Source: Pseudomonadales bacterium
Lineage (GTDB): Bacteria; Pseudomonadota; Gammaproteobacteria; Pseudomonadales; Pseudohongiellaceae
DNA length: 44,231 nucleotides
Reading direction: 5' to 3'
Assembly: GCA_023254735.1 (NCBI GenBank)
Contig: JALRKV010000021.1
Coordinates: 1-44,231, forward strand
In this document: piece by piece, positions 1 through 7,942 of the stretch
Numbering within the stretch: position 1 is the first letter of the stretch
Layout: every line of letters begins with the position of its first letter
Notes under the pieces: generated by a model
What the model saw: only the letters and a program-made list of their open reading frames with translations
What the model was told of the DNA's origin: nothing
The model's database searches: none
Program-made: the position numbers and the translations under genes

Positions 1-1230
1 TCTGAATTCACCGATCCGTCTGAATTTTTCTGCTTCCAGAGAGTTTGATTCTCGATCAATAGAAGAAAGCGCTCTTCTCACTCTAAGCACATCTTCCAAA
101 CTAGCCTCACCTTCGTCAAAAGCAGCCAGAGTCATCGCAACACGACGTTCAGCGAGGGCCTTTCGACGACTATTTACGGACAATGCCTCGGTTATAACGT
201 CTAACTCATGGGCGGCCTCATGAAGGCTCGACTGCAAACTGCGTTGGGCTTGGTGAAGAGATACTTCAGCGTCGGCGGCTACTCCTAATGCATCTTCTAC
301 CAGTGGGCGGGACTGCCTCATACCGCCAAGGGGTATCGAAATACCGATAGATAAGGTGTCAGTAATGGGTGCCATAGCGCCAATTTCTTCGCGCCGGACG
401 CCTACGCTTATCGTAGTACGATTACGGGCATTGAATCGAATCCGCTCGGCACCACCTTTGAAGACCTCAACCTCTTGTCTCAGCATCTGCAGTAATGGAT
501 GGTCTTCAGCGACTTCTAATTGGGAGAATTCATTTCCAAAGTGTTGCAAAGGTTCTACTAAATTTTCTAATGGGCGTATCGCAAGACCAGTAACCATTTG
601 GTAGTTTCGCTCGGCATCCACGAGCGCGGCTTCTGCATCGAGAATCCTGAGTTCCTGATCAAGTACTTCCGCTTGCACACGGAGGAGTTCAGCTTCAGCG
701 ACAGCACCCTCGGTGAGCATTGCTAATACGACGTCTTCTATCGCCTTTAGATTCTCTGCTATTTCTCGCTCGCCTGTGACTGCGTTATCCGCATCATTAA
801 GCGCCGCTAACGCCTGCCTAACACGCCCGGAGCTTAACCAGAGCAGGTAGCGATCGAACAGCTCCACGCGTTTACCGTAAGACGTGCTTAACATTCTGGC
901 AGCATTTCTTTCACCTCGCCTCCATAGTCCGATATCGATTCCCATTTCAGTTTCGCGAATCCCCTGATTTTCAGTGGCTCCGTCATCAAATACTTGAGCC
1001 CGCCAGGCGTATTGCCCTGGAAGAATGCCGTCACTCGCTCCGGCATAGGCATCCGCTTGATTCCTTTTTGATGCGAGTAAAAGCGATTCAGATGATTGCT
1101 GCATAGCCGCGGACACCATCATGTCGAAAGTAATTTCATCGCTGCGGAAAAGTTCAGAGTGCGCATGCGGTAACGACTGCCCGACAGCCAACGCCGGCGA
1201 GATCACAAGGAAAATAAGCATAACCGCCAT
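1..1230 (-). CDS. TolC-family outer-membrane efflux channel (C-terminus off window)
   Basis: An open frame of 410 codons reads from an ATG at 1230 to the left edge without a stop, so the C-terminus is missing. The start region reads MAVMLIFLVISPALA, a hydrophobic export signal ending in an Ala-x-Ala site. The rest is long amphipathic helix rich in Ala, Glu, Leu and Arg (for example ALAALNDADNAVTGEREIAENL and DAEAALVDAERNYQ), separated by short strand segments (TTISVGV, LSIGISIPLGG). This is the helix-barrel repeat pattern of TolC/CzcC-type outer-membrane factors. Such proteins form the outer-membrane duct of tripartite RND or ABC efflux pumps; the partner genes are probably left of the window. 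The frame stays open upstream of 1230 for about 50 codons without another ATG, so a TTG start a little upstream cannot be excluded. Family call is firm; the exported substrate is unknown. Confidence 0.8.
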   Translation of the reverse strand, partial: MAVMLIFLVISPALAVGQSLPHAHSELFRSDEITFDMMVSAAMQQSSESLLLASKRNQADAYAGASDGILPGQYAWRAQVFDDGATENQGIRETEMGIDIGLWRRGERNAARMLSTSYGKRVELFDRYLLWLSSGRVRQALAALNDADNAVTGEREIAENLKAIEDVVLAMLTEGAVAEAELLRVQAEVLDQELRILDAEAALVDAERNYQMVTGLAIRPLENLVEPLQHFGNEFSQLEVAEDHPLLQMLRQEVEVFKGGAERIRFNARNRTTISVGVRREEIGAMAPITDTLSIGISIPLGGMRQSRPLVEDALGVAADAEVSLHQAQRSLQSSLHEAAHELDVITEALSVNSRRKALAERRVAMTLAAFDEGEASLEDVLRVRRALSSIDRESNSLEAEKFRRIGEFR

Positions 1231-1531
1231 GCGAGGCAAACGCTTCTCAACAAAATAATAATAGCCGGAGTACTTCTTGGGGTTGATCTGGAGAATTGAC
1301 AAAATAAGTTTCCATCTAACTTGAACTGATACGTAATAGCTACCTCTAAAAGTACGCCGGAGAGTATCGACATCTTTCCTTAAGGCGACCTTAAATTATC
1401 ACGAAAGTGCGAAATAGGAATTGATTCGCGTCATTACTCAATTGCATCGGGACAGAGAGTCCCGATGTACATGGAAGATTCAGGGATAGTGCAGATATCT
1501 TTCTATACGCGAAAAAGTGACTCTGAGCCCG
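1231..1531. other. Intergenic stretch, 301 bp, with one perfect hairpin
   Basis: This stretch lies between the TolC-like gene and the nitronate monooxygenase gene, both on the minus strand. No convincing gene is present. The only structure seen is the perfect inverted repeat at 1445-1467, listed separately. The part next to 1230 stays open in the TolC frame and may hold its leader. Confidence 0.5.
1445..1467. repeat. Perfect 9-bp inverted repeat
   Basis: CATCGGGAC, loop AGAGA, GTCCCGATG: a perfect 9-bp stem with a 5-nt loop, 65 bp downstream of the nitronate monooxygenase stop codon on the minus strand. No T-tract follows on either strand, so a standard intrinsic terminator is not well supported. 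It could be a 3' mRNA stabiliser or a factor-assisted terminator. Confidence 0.5.
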
Positions 1532-2509
1532 CTAGCCTCTAAGAATGCCCGCTAGGCGCTGACTGATAATCGCGTCGGCTTCTGCCATGATTCTATCGAT
1601 CAATTCCTTACAGGTAGGCACATCATGAATGAGGCCGGCTACCATCCCACAGGACCAAGCACCGATCTCCATATCGCCCTCGAGCATTATTTTTGGGTAA
1701 ACGCCGACGACCTCGCCATGAATGTCTTCGAACTTAATTGAGTCGCCGAGTGCCTTTTCTTTGGCTATGAGTCGCTCTACTGCTTCGTTATTCAACACAC
1801 GTTCGGTGTTGCGTAACGGACGCATAATTAGTCGCGTATCAAGTTCGGACGCATTCACAATCGCTTGCTTCACGTTTTCATGCACAGGGGCTTCCTTAGT
1901 AGCGATAAAACGCGTGCCCATGTTGATACCCTCAGCTCCCATTGACAGAGACGCGACAAGCGAGCGCGCATCGGCTTGCCCACCGGAAGCGACAAAGGGA
2001 ATTTCTAACTCGTCGGCGGCGCGAGGAAGCAGAATCATATTGGGGATGTCGTCCTCACCCGGATGACCGCCGCATTCAAACCCATCGACAGACACCGCAT
2101 CACAACCAATTTCCTGCGCCTTAAGCGCGTGCCTTACAGACGTGCATTTGTGAATGACTTTGATGCCAGCCTCTTTCAACGCAGGCATCACTTGCACAGG
2201 ATTTCTGCCGGCGGTTTCGACAACGGTGACGCCACCTTCGATTATGGCCTTTACATAGCCGGGGTAGTCGGGTGTATTAATCGAAGGCAGGAACGTAAGG
2301 TTTACGCCAATCGGCTTGCTCGTGAGCGCGCGAGCTTTTGCTATCTCCTGTGCTAGAGCCTCCGGTGTTCTCTGCGTGAGTCCGGTAATAATGCCGAGCC
2401 CACCTGCCTCCGACACTGCTGCTGCAAGTTCTGCAAAACCGACATAGTGCATGCCGCCCTGAATGATCGGGTGCTCAATGTTGAATAGTTCCGTTATTTT
2501 AGTTCTCAT
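1532..2509 (-). CDS. Nitronate monooxygenase / 2-nitropropane dioxygenase family, FMN-dependent
   Basis: The 325-residue product is a complete TIM-barrel FMN enzyme of the NPD/NMO family, which also contains FabK-type enoyl-ACP reductases. The N-terminus reads TELFNIEHPIIQGGMHYVG, the typical family opening. The flavin-binding strand LGIITG follows near residue 40. The segment DGFECGGHPG (near 142-151) carries the His149 that serves as catalytic base in true nitronate monooxygenases. The phosphate-binding parts FVASGGQAD and GAEGINMGTRFIATKEAPV are present near 170-210. The start ATG at 2509 has a purine-rich site just upstream. The gene is 27 bp downstream of a secreted SGNH hydrolase and probably shares its transcript. 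Many family members are misnamed; real substrates may be alkyl nitronates, propionate-3-nitronate or acyl thioesters. Confidence 0.85.
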   Translation of the reverse strand: MRTKITELFNIEHPIIQGGMHYVGFAELAAAVSEAGGLGIITGLTQRTPEALAQEIAKARALTSKPIGVNLTFLPSINTPDYPGYVKAIIEGGVTVVETAGRNPVQVMPALKEAGIKVIHKCTSVRHALKAQEIGCDAVSVDGFECGGHPGEDDIPNMILLPRAADELEIPFVASGGQADARSLVASLSMGAEGINMGTRFIATKEAPVHENVKQAIVNASELDTRLIMRPLRNTERVLNNEAVERLIAKEKALGDSIKFEDIHGEVVGVYPKIMLEGDMEIGAWSCGMVAGLIHDVPTCKELIDRIMAEADAIISQRLAGILRG

Positions 2510-2536
2510 GCTTCGCCCTTGTAGTTTTAAATTTTA

Positions 2537-3334
2537 TTACTTCTCGCGCCCGAAAAAATCGACGACCACATCCTGTGCAACCTGCTGCAGAAAGAGTGCA
2601 TCGCGTTCATCAATCTCGCCAAAATAAGTATAGCTATTTCCCACGGGGGACTGGCCATAGAGTGAGGCAAAGACAACACAGGCTGCCAAATAAGTGCCTT
2701 CCAACTCAGGGTGGCTGCCGTCGAAAAATTTATGCAGAACCATCTCTGGACGACGTCGATAAGCCTCTTCGAAGGCGAGGCCTACAGGGATTACCAGCGC
2801 GCCGATTTCGTTGGCGACATCGATGTACAGCGACGAGATTTTGTCGATCATAGCTGGATCATAACGCGCGTGCACAGCCGAATACGCCGGCGTCATGTAG
2901 AGTGCTACTTCGGCACCGGTTGCGCGAATGACCGCGCTATGTTGCCCTGCAATTTCTGCGAATGCACGGCGGCGCGATTCGCGCAGCGGCTCGCCGCTTC
3001 CTCCCTGAAGAATCACAAGATCAAACGGTGTATCTAACCCCAACCGCCCAGGTTCGAGATGAGCTGTTACATCGTGGTGACTTAAAGACGCACCGCCAAT
3101 CGTTGCAGATTTATACGCGATACGTTCGGCAAGGTCTTTGTCCTGCGCCTGCACGAGCCTGTTAACATGATTATGCAGACTGTCGTTGTAGTAAAAATAG
3201 CTATTGCCCACGAAGAGCACCTGCGCAGGCTCGGGATTATTTAGACTCTTAATCTCTACCGTCTGAGCAAAAAGAGCGGGCACTGCCGAACACACAAACA
3301 GGCCGCCGACCAACAATCGCTTCCAACTACGCAT
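2537..3334 (-). CDS. Secreted SGNH/GDSL-family hydrolase
   Basis: A signal peptide (MRSWKRLLVGGLFVCSAVPALFAQ) opens the protein. The SGNH block I motif VLFVGNSYFYYND supplies the nucleophile Ser (about residue 45), a variant seen in DUF4886-like proteins rather than classical GDSL. LVILQGGSGEPL and the block V motif DGSHPELEG (Asp and His about three residues apart) complete the triad. The product is probably a periplasmic esterase or deacetylase acting on carbohydrate, lipid or peptide esters. The first frame-compatible start is TTG at 3337, but the ATG at 3334 follows GAGGAGG by 5 nt and is preferred. It sits between an M14 carboxypeptidase and a nitronate monooxygenase in the same direction with gaps of 52 and 27 bp, consistent with one operon. 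Substrate unknown. Confidence 0.75.
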   Translation of the reverse strand: MRSWKRLLVGGLFVCSAVPALFAQTVEIKSLNNPEPAQVLFVGNSYFYYNDSLHNHVNRLVQAQDKDLAERIAYKSATIGGASLSHHDVTAHLEPGRLGLDTPFDLVILQGGSGEPLRESRRRAFAEIAGQHSAVIRATGAEVALYMTPAYSAVHARYDPAMIDKISSLYIDVANEIGALVIPVGLAFEEAYRRRPEMVLHKFFDGSHPELEGTYLAACVVFASLYGQSPVGNSYTYFGEIDERDALFLQQVAQDVVVDFFGREK

Positions 3335-3386
3335 CAATGCCTCCTCTTATTCTTTCTGCCTATCACTTTATTGTTTTTCTCTTTCG

Positions 3387-4601
3387 CTAATCGCGCTCGA
3401 GCATGACGCGCATCATTTCTTGAGCGAAAATCGGAGAGGTACGACGTAACTCTCCACGATCAACCTCGTCTCCGATCTCATAGGTTATCGCCGGAATGTG
3501 ATAGGTCGCGTAGAAATAATTTTTTGTATTTTCTTGCCCCGATGGTTTGCGCGGATCGTAAAGAAAATCAAAGTCAGGCATGCGCAGTCGAGCGCGGTCT
3601 AACCAATCGCGTGCAAAGTCTAATTCTTCATCAAAGTCTTCTGGCATCTGCGTATAGAAACGACTCCGCTGAGTAGAATGAAAGTCGAGCATTAATTTAG
3701 GTGCCAACCCTGCGTTATCAAGTTCGTCGATTAAACGTTTAACGCTCTGAATTTCGGGCTGCGTAAAAGGCCCCCAGTCTCGATTGAGATCGCGTCCACC
3801 CATATTATGACGCCAGTGCCCCGCTGCGACGCCATCGGGATTGATAAGGGGTACTAGCACCAGCATAAATCGCGCGCGAAACTCGTTGGCCAGATCAGAG
3901 TCACTAAACACCTCATCTACGAAACTCTGCATCGCAAGTCCGCCGGTGATTTCTGGAGGGTGTTGGCGACCAAACAAATAGACCACCTCAGCTTTAGGTG
4001 CAGTAGTCAAGGCCTGAATGGGACGGCCTTGGATACTACGACCCAACGTCCGGCTCATTACCTCGGGATGCTCGGCGAGGCTGTGCATCCAGCGCTCGTA
4101 ATCATCATTTACGAGCAGCTCCTGTGCTGAGACGAAAATAGGGTCGCGGCTTCTCGCTAGAGCAATCGTCATCGTGCTTCGATCTTCACTTATATCGACC
4201 TGTGACTCATCAAGTCTTCGCCACGTTTCACCATCCGAACTAATCTTTGGCCAGTACCGAGCATGCCCGTCGACAAAAGTAAGAATCAGTTGTAGCGACT
4301 CCTCCTCTTTAGGGCTGACTCGGAACGAATACCACGCACTCGGATTAATGGGTGGCGCGTCTTCAGGCGTGATTGTAAAACTAACCGAGTTGGATGAAGT
4401 AAATTCGCATACGCCAAGATTACCACCGCTAAAGTTATCATCGATCAGCGCGCTATCAGACTCACAGAAATCAGCCATCGCCGAACCACTCGACAGCGCG
4501 ACAGCTGCCGCGGCGGCTCTAAGCAACGGCCTAAACGCGCGCCAACTAGCGCGAGGGTTCGGTACCACGCCCGCGTGAGACATCCGTGTTGCGGTGGACA
4601 T
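3387..4601 (-). CDS. Secreted M14-family zinc carboxypeptidase
   Basis: The 404-residue protein has a long basic N-terminus and an Ala-rich signal peptide ending near SGSAMADF. A beta-sandwich region (about 45-155) resembles the N-terminal domain of cytosolic-carboxypeptidase-like M14 enzymes. The catalytic domain shows all the expected ligands: the zinc pair in RQHPPE (H214, E217), substrate-binding NRDW (N273, R274), the third zinc ligand in LDFHST (H308) and the general base in TYEIGDE (E375). The start at 4601 is set by AAGGAGGAG about 9 nt upstream. The enzyme should trim C-terminal residues from peptides in the periplasm or outside. It follows the TonB receptor gene, with a terminator between them, and precedes the SGNH gene. 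Specificity cannot be read with confidence. Confidence 0.87.
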   Translation of the reverse strand: MSTATRMSHAGVVPNPRASWRAFRPLLRAAAAAVALSSGSAMADFCESDSALIDDNFSGGNLGVCEFTSSNSVSFTITPEDAPPINPSAWYSFRVSPKEEESLQLILTFVDGHARYWPKISSDGETWRRLDESQVDISEDRSTMTIALARSRDPIFVSAQELLVNDDYERWMHSLAEHPEVMSRTLGRSIQGRPIQALTTAPKAEVVYLFGRQHPPEITGGLAMQSFVDEVFSDSDLANEFRARFMLVLVPLINPDGVAAGHWRHNMGGRDLNRDWGPFTQPEIQSVKRLIDELDNAGLAPKLMLDFHSTQRSRFYTQMPEDFDEELDFARDWLDRARLRMPDFDFLYDPRKPSGQENTKNYFYATYHIPAITYEIGDEVDRGELRRTSPIFAQEMMRVMLERD

Positions 4602-4640
4602 AATTTGACTCCTCCTTGGTAACCTTCTTTAGCTCGCATA

Positions 4641-4662
4641 AAAAAAGGAGCCCGCAGGCTCC
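4641..4662 (-). terminator. Rho-independent terminator after the TonB receptor gene
   Basis: GGAGCC, loop CGCA, GGCTCC at 4647-4662, followed on the minus strand by a run of seven T. It lies 32 bp past the receptor stop and just before the ribosome-binding site of the M14 gene. Downstream genes would therefore get only read-through or need a promoter inside the receptor gene. Confidence 0.85.
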
Positions 4663-4693
4663 TTCTTCTCTAGCACTGACTTCGTACCTGAGA

Positions 4694-7642
4694 CTATAGC
4701 AGGCGGAAGCGCAGGTCTACATAGTAGTAGCGTCCAAGATCGCGGTGCTGATCGGCAAAGTAGCCGAATGAGTCATCTGCAAGCGGCGCGCGCTCATCCT
4801 GTACATTATTCATACCGAATCGAATACGGCTATCAATATCGCCGATCATGTTGAAATTGTAATCGACCGACAGGTTGAACGTGGTCATCTCTGGAATTGG
4901 GAAGACCTGCCCGTTGGAGAGCAATTGGACGAAATCGCCATAGCGAAGACCGGTCATACGAATCGCCCAATCTCCTTTGCTCCAGCTGGCACGCACGGTG
5001 TCTTTGCGCTCTGGGTTGCCATTCTGGCCAATGAGGCTCGCAAAGCCGACTACAGGCACAGATGCAGGCAATGTACCCGCCGCCTGCGCTGCAACCAGCT
5101 CAGCCGCTTGACCACCTGCCTCTTGCTCATACTTGTCCATAAAAGTGCCGACGTAGCGGAAACCGAAGTCGCCGAGCTCGGTTTCTACATCATAGTAGAT
5201 GCCGATGTCAGTGCCCTCAACAATGCGCTTATCGAGGTTTGTGTAGTTGTCATCTACTCGGGCGACCTCGCCAAAAGGACAGAGTCCTGCAGCTGCGAAT
5301 AGCGGCAGAGAATCGGTAGGAATATCGGTATCACGAACAACAGCCGGGTTAGTGGCGACGGCAGCGCAGTTACTCGTGCCGGCGCTTAGACGACGTAGCA
5401 GGTCGAGTGCGATGTGATTTTCCTCACCGAATAACCCAATCGTGTCTGACTTTTCTATCGACCATTTGTCGTAAGTAATGGTGAGTCCTTCGACTGGTTC
5501 AAACACGAGACCGAGAGAATAGTTGTCTGACGTTTCTGGTCTGAGAGATTTGCTTCCTGCCGCTGTGCGCTGCATGCCGTAGTTACAATCGAGCACTGTT
5601 TCGTTAGGGTCGACCGCGAGGCAGCCGAAGTCATTGCGTGTATTCGAACGAGCGACCTGCGCCTCGTTTATAGTCACGAGGTTTGGAGCGCGGAAGGCCT
5701 CGGACCACGAACCGCGAATCAATAGTGGCTCGAATGGGCGATAGCCGAACGCAACCTTACTCACCGTAGTGCTGCCTACATCAGAGAAATCTTCGTAGCG
5801 CGCTGCGAGCTGGACATCGAGATTGCTCAGAACAGGGATTTGCAGTTCGGTATAGAGGGAGGTGACCTGACGATCGCCGCTGCTGTCTGCTGTCGGGCTT
5901 GAGTTCGCGACGTCCGAAATATACGGGAATGTATTGCCGGAAACGTCGGTGAATTGAATGGTTCCGTCTAGGCGTGGGTCGCGGTCGTCAATGAAAGACT
6001 CATCACGATACTCGAAGCCGACAACCATGCCGACGGAACCGGCTGGCAGATCGAACACTTCGCCGCTCGACATTTTAAAGTCGATCATCGATAGCTCTTG
6101 CTCGTTCTTGCGAACAACGTCGACAAGCGCGCGTTCGATGTTGCTGCCGGTCGTCGGCGCAAAGGGATTAAAACCTGCCGATGTCGTGTCATTGAGCGCC
6201 TCGGTCATTAGCTGGTTACTAACACGATTGCGCGTGATGTCCTCGCGGTCGGCGCGCGACCAGGTGTACGCACCTTCCCAGAACCAAGTCCCCACTTCAC
6301 CACGAAGGCCCGCGAGCAAGCGATAGGTATCGCCAGCCACATCGACGATACGTGGTACTTGCGTAAAGCGGTAATTATCTAACTCGAGTTGCAGCCCATC
6401 GCAAGATACGCCGGTGCCGATAACGCTTTCAGGAAGACGATTTGGCGAAGTGCAAGGTCCGAGCGGATTGTAGTAGGCATCGCCCGCCATGCGGAACTTA
6501 GCCACCGCGCTCGACCGCGAGGAAGGATGACGAATGGTATTGGTGTCAGAGTTATACCAGCTGAATTCACCGAATCCTTCCATGCCGTTGTCGAAATCGT
6601 GATTCAAGTAAGCATAGAGGTTGCTGCGTTCGAGCTCGGAATAGAGGTCGCGATTCTCGTTTAGGTTGTAACGGTAAGTGCCTTGTCCGTCGACTGCACC
6701 ACAGACCTCATCGTTGATGGTGTATTGACAACGGCTGTCGCCTAGGGGATAGGTTTCGAACTCGCCTGCACTGTCGGTAATCACATTGCGCAGACCATTG
6801 CTCGATACACTGGGGCGCACATCGTATTGCCCATAGGCAGAGTTGGCGCTGTCATTGCGGAATACAGTTGTGTTGAACTCGTTGTCACCTACGCGGTCAC
6901 GGAAGTCGCTGTCGGCCCAGCGCGGGTCATCCTGTGAATTAACACGATCGCGCTGAAAGAAGTTAAAACTTGCACCGACGTTCGTACGCTCCTGATTGAA
7001 ATTGGTACCCCACTCTACTGTGAGGCGCTCATCGTCGCGCCCGATACTCTCATAGCTGTCTGCACGGAGGCTGATATTGAGTCCATCAAAATCATTCTTC
7101 ATGACATAGTTAACAACGCCGGCAACCGCGTCTGCGCCATAGATCGCCGAGGCGCCTTCGCGAAGCACTTCGGTTCGGCGCAGGCCTGTAACGGGGATAG
7201 ATTGCACATTCACCGTGTTAACCGGCACGAAGCTGCCGCCTACCGATTCGGTTTGGTAGGCAGCGGAGTTAACGACGCGGCGTCCGTTCAGAAGGACCAG
7301 TGTGTTTCCCGTGCCCAAATTGCGTAGGTTAAACGCACCGATATCGCCGCGCGCAGAGTTAACGCCGCCCGAGATATTTTCTGACTCGCTGAAAAAATTC
7401 TGCCCTTGCTCTGCCATAAACTCGAGAAGTTCGTCACCAGAATTGACACCCAGCGCTTCGATATCGAGCTCGTTCATCACCGAGACGGGCAGCGCATCGC
7501 TTATCTGTGCGCCGCGGATCTGAGACCCAACAACGACGATTTCGTCTACCTCCTGCTGCGCGAGAACCTGAGTGCTTGCTGCACTTAAAAGCATCGCGCT
7601 CGCGACACTCGCTGCTAATGGACGTTTGTTGAATATGGTCAT
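4694..7642 (-). CDS. TonB-dependent outer-membrane receptor
   Basis: A 982-residue receptor. The signal peptide (MTIFNKRPLAASVASAMLLSAASTQVLAQ) is followed by a TonB-box-like EIVVVGSQI at about residue 34. The plug domain contains ALPVSVMNELDIEALG, FNLRNLGTGNTLVLLNGRRVV and the plug-end signature IPVTGLRRTEVLREGASAIYG, AVAGVVNYV. The remainder is alternating beta-strand with aromatic girdles, including a region near residue 640 (RGSWSEAFRAPN) typical of the barrel, and ends DLRFRLL. The start has GGGAAGAG just upstream. The family imports large substrates (siderophores, cobalamin, oligopeptides, glycans) across the outer membrane. The downstream carboxypeptidase and the divergent amino-acid permease suggest peptides, but this is inference. 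A terminator follows the gene at 4641-4662. Confidence 0.92.
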   Translation of the reverse strand: MTIFNKRPLAASVASAMLLSAASTQVLAQQEVDEIVVVGSQIRGAQISDALPVSVMNELDIEALGVNSGDELLEFMAEQGQNFFSESENISGGVNSARGDIGAFNLRNLGTGNTLVLLNGRRVVNSAAYQTESVGGSFVPVNTVNVQSIPVTGLRRTEVLREGASAIYGADAVAGVVNYVMKNDFDGLNISLRADSYESIGRDDERLTVEWGTNFNQERTNVGASFNFFQRDRVNSQDDPRWADSDFRDRVGDNEFNTTVFRNDSANSAYGQYDVRPSVSSNGLRNVITDSAGEFETYPLGDSRCQYTINDEVCGAVDGQGTYRYNLNENRDLYSELERSNLYAYLNHDFDNGMEGFGEFSWYNSDTNTIRHPSSRSSAVAKFRMAGDAYYNPLGPCTSPNRLPESVIGTGVSCDGLQLELDNYRFTQVPRIVDVAGDTYRLLAGLRGEVGTWFWEGAYTWSRADREDITRNRVSNQLMTEALNDTTSAGFNPFAPTTGSNIERALVDVVRKNEQELSMIDFKMSSGEVFDLPAGSVGMVVGFEYRDESFIDDRDPRLDGTIQFTDVSGNTFPYISDVANSSPTADSSGDRQVTSLYTELQIPVLSNLDVQLAARYEDFSDVGSTTVSKVAFGYRPFEPLLIRGSWSEAFRAPNLVTINEAQVARSNTRNDFGCLAVDPNETVLDCNYGMQRTAAGSKSLRPETSDNYSLGLVFEPVEGLTITYDKWSIEKSDTIGLFGEENHIALDLLRRLSAGTSNCAAVATNPAVVRDTDIPTDSLPLFAAAGLCPFGEVARVDDNYTNLDKRIVEGTDIGIYYDVETELGDFGFRYVGTFMDKYEQEAGGQAAELVAAQAAGTLPASVPVVGFASLIGQNGNPERKDTVRASWSKGDWAIRMTGLRYGDFVQLLSNGQVFPIPEMTTFNLSVDYNFNMIGDIDSRIRFGMNNVQDERAPLADDSFGYFADQHRDLGRYYYVDLRFRLL

Positions 7643-7865
7643 ATCTCTTCCCTTGTAGAATGAGTACTGGTTTAGCCAATTGGATTTAAATTGTTTTTAT
7701 ATCAAAGTGATTTTACGGATTATTTTTTATCTATAAAAATAATAATCATCAGTTTCATATATTTAGCTCTAGCATTATCCAAACTATTGCAATCAAATCA
7801 AACTATTTTCGCACGCCCAATCCTCACTAACTGAGCGATGGACTAGCCGCCTAGGGAGGGCGATA

Positions 7866-7922
7866 ATGCTGAATCCACAGGATACGCCCACCGCTGCAAC
7901 CCCTTGCTGCAGCTCGATTTAG
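7866..7922 (+). CDS. Possible 18-codon leader peptide upstream of the permease
   Basis: An ATG at 7866 stands 5 nt after the strong ribosome-binding site GGGAGGG and opens an 18-codon frame ending in TAG at 7922 (start MLNPQDTPTAA, end PCCSSI). The permease ATG follows 20 nt later, in a different frame, with only a weak site of its own. The peptide could be a regulatory leader or a translational coupling device. Alternatively it marks a one-base frameshift that once joined this start to the permease. The region before it (7643-7865) is AT-rich and holds the divergent promoters. Evidence is the Shine-Dalgarno site alone. Confidence 0.3.
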   Translation: MLNPQDTPTAATPCCSSI

Positions 7923-7942
7923 ATAACGAGATCCACTCACCT

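Noticed and set aside
356..604. Plus-strand open frame of 82 codons
   Set aside because: It lies wholly antisense inside the TolC-like gene and has no ribosome-binding site or family resemblance.
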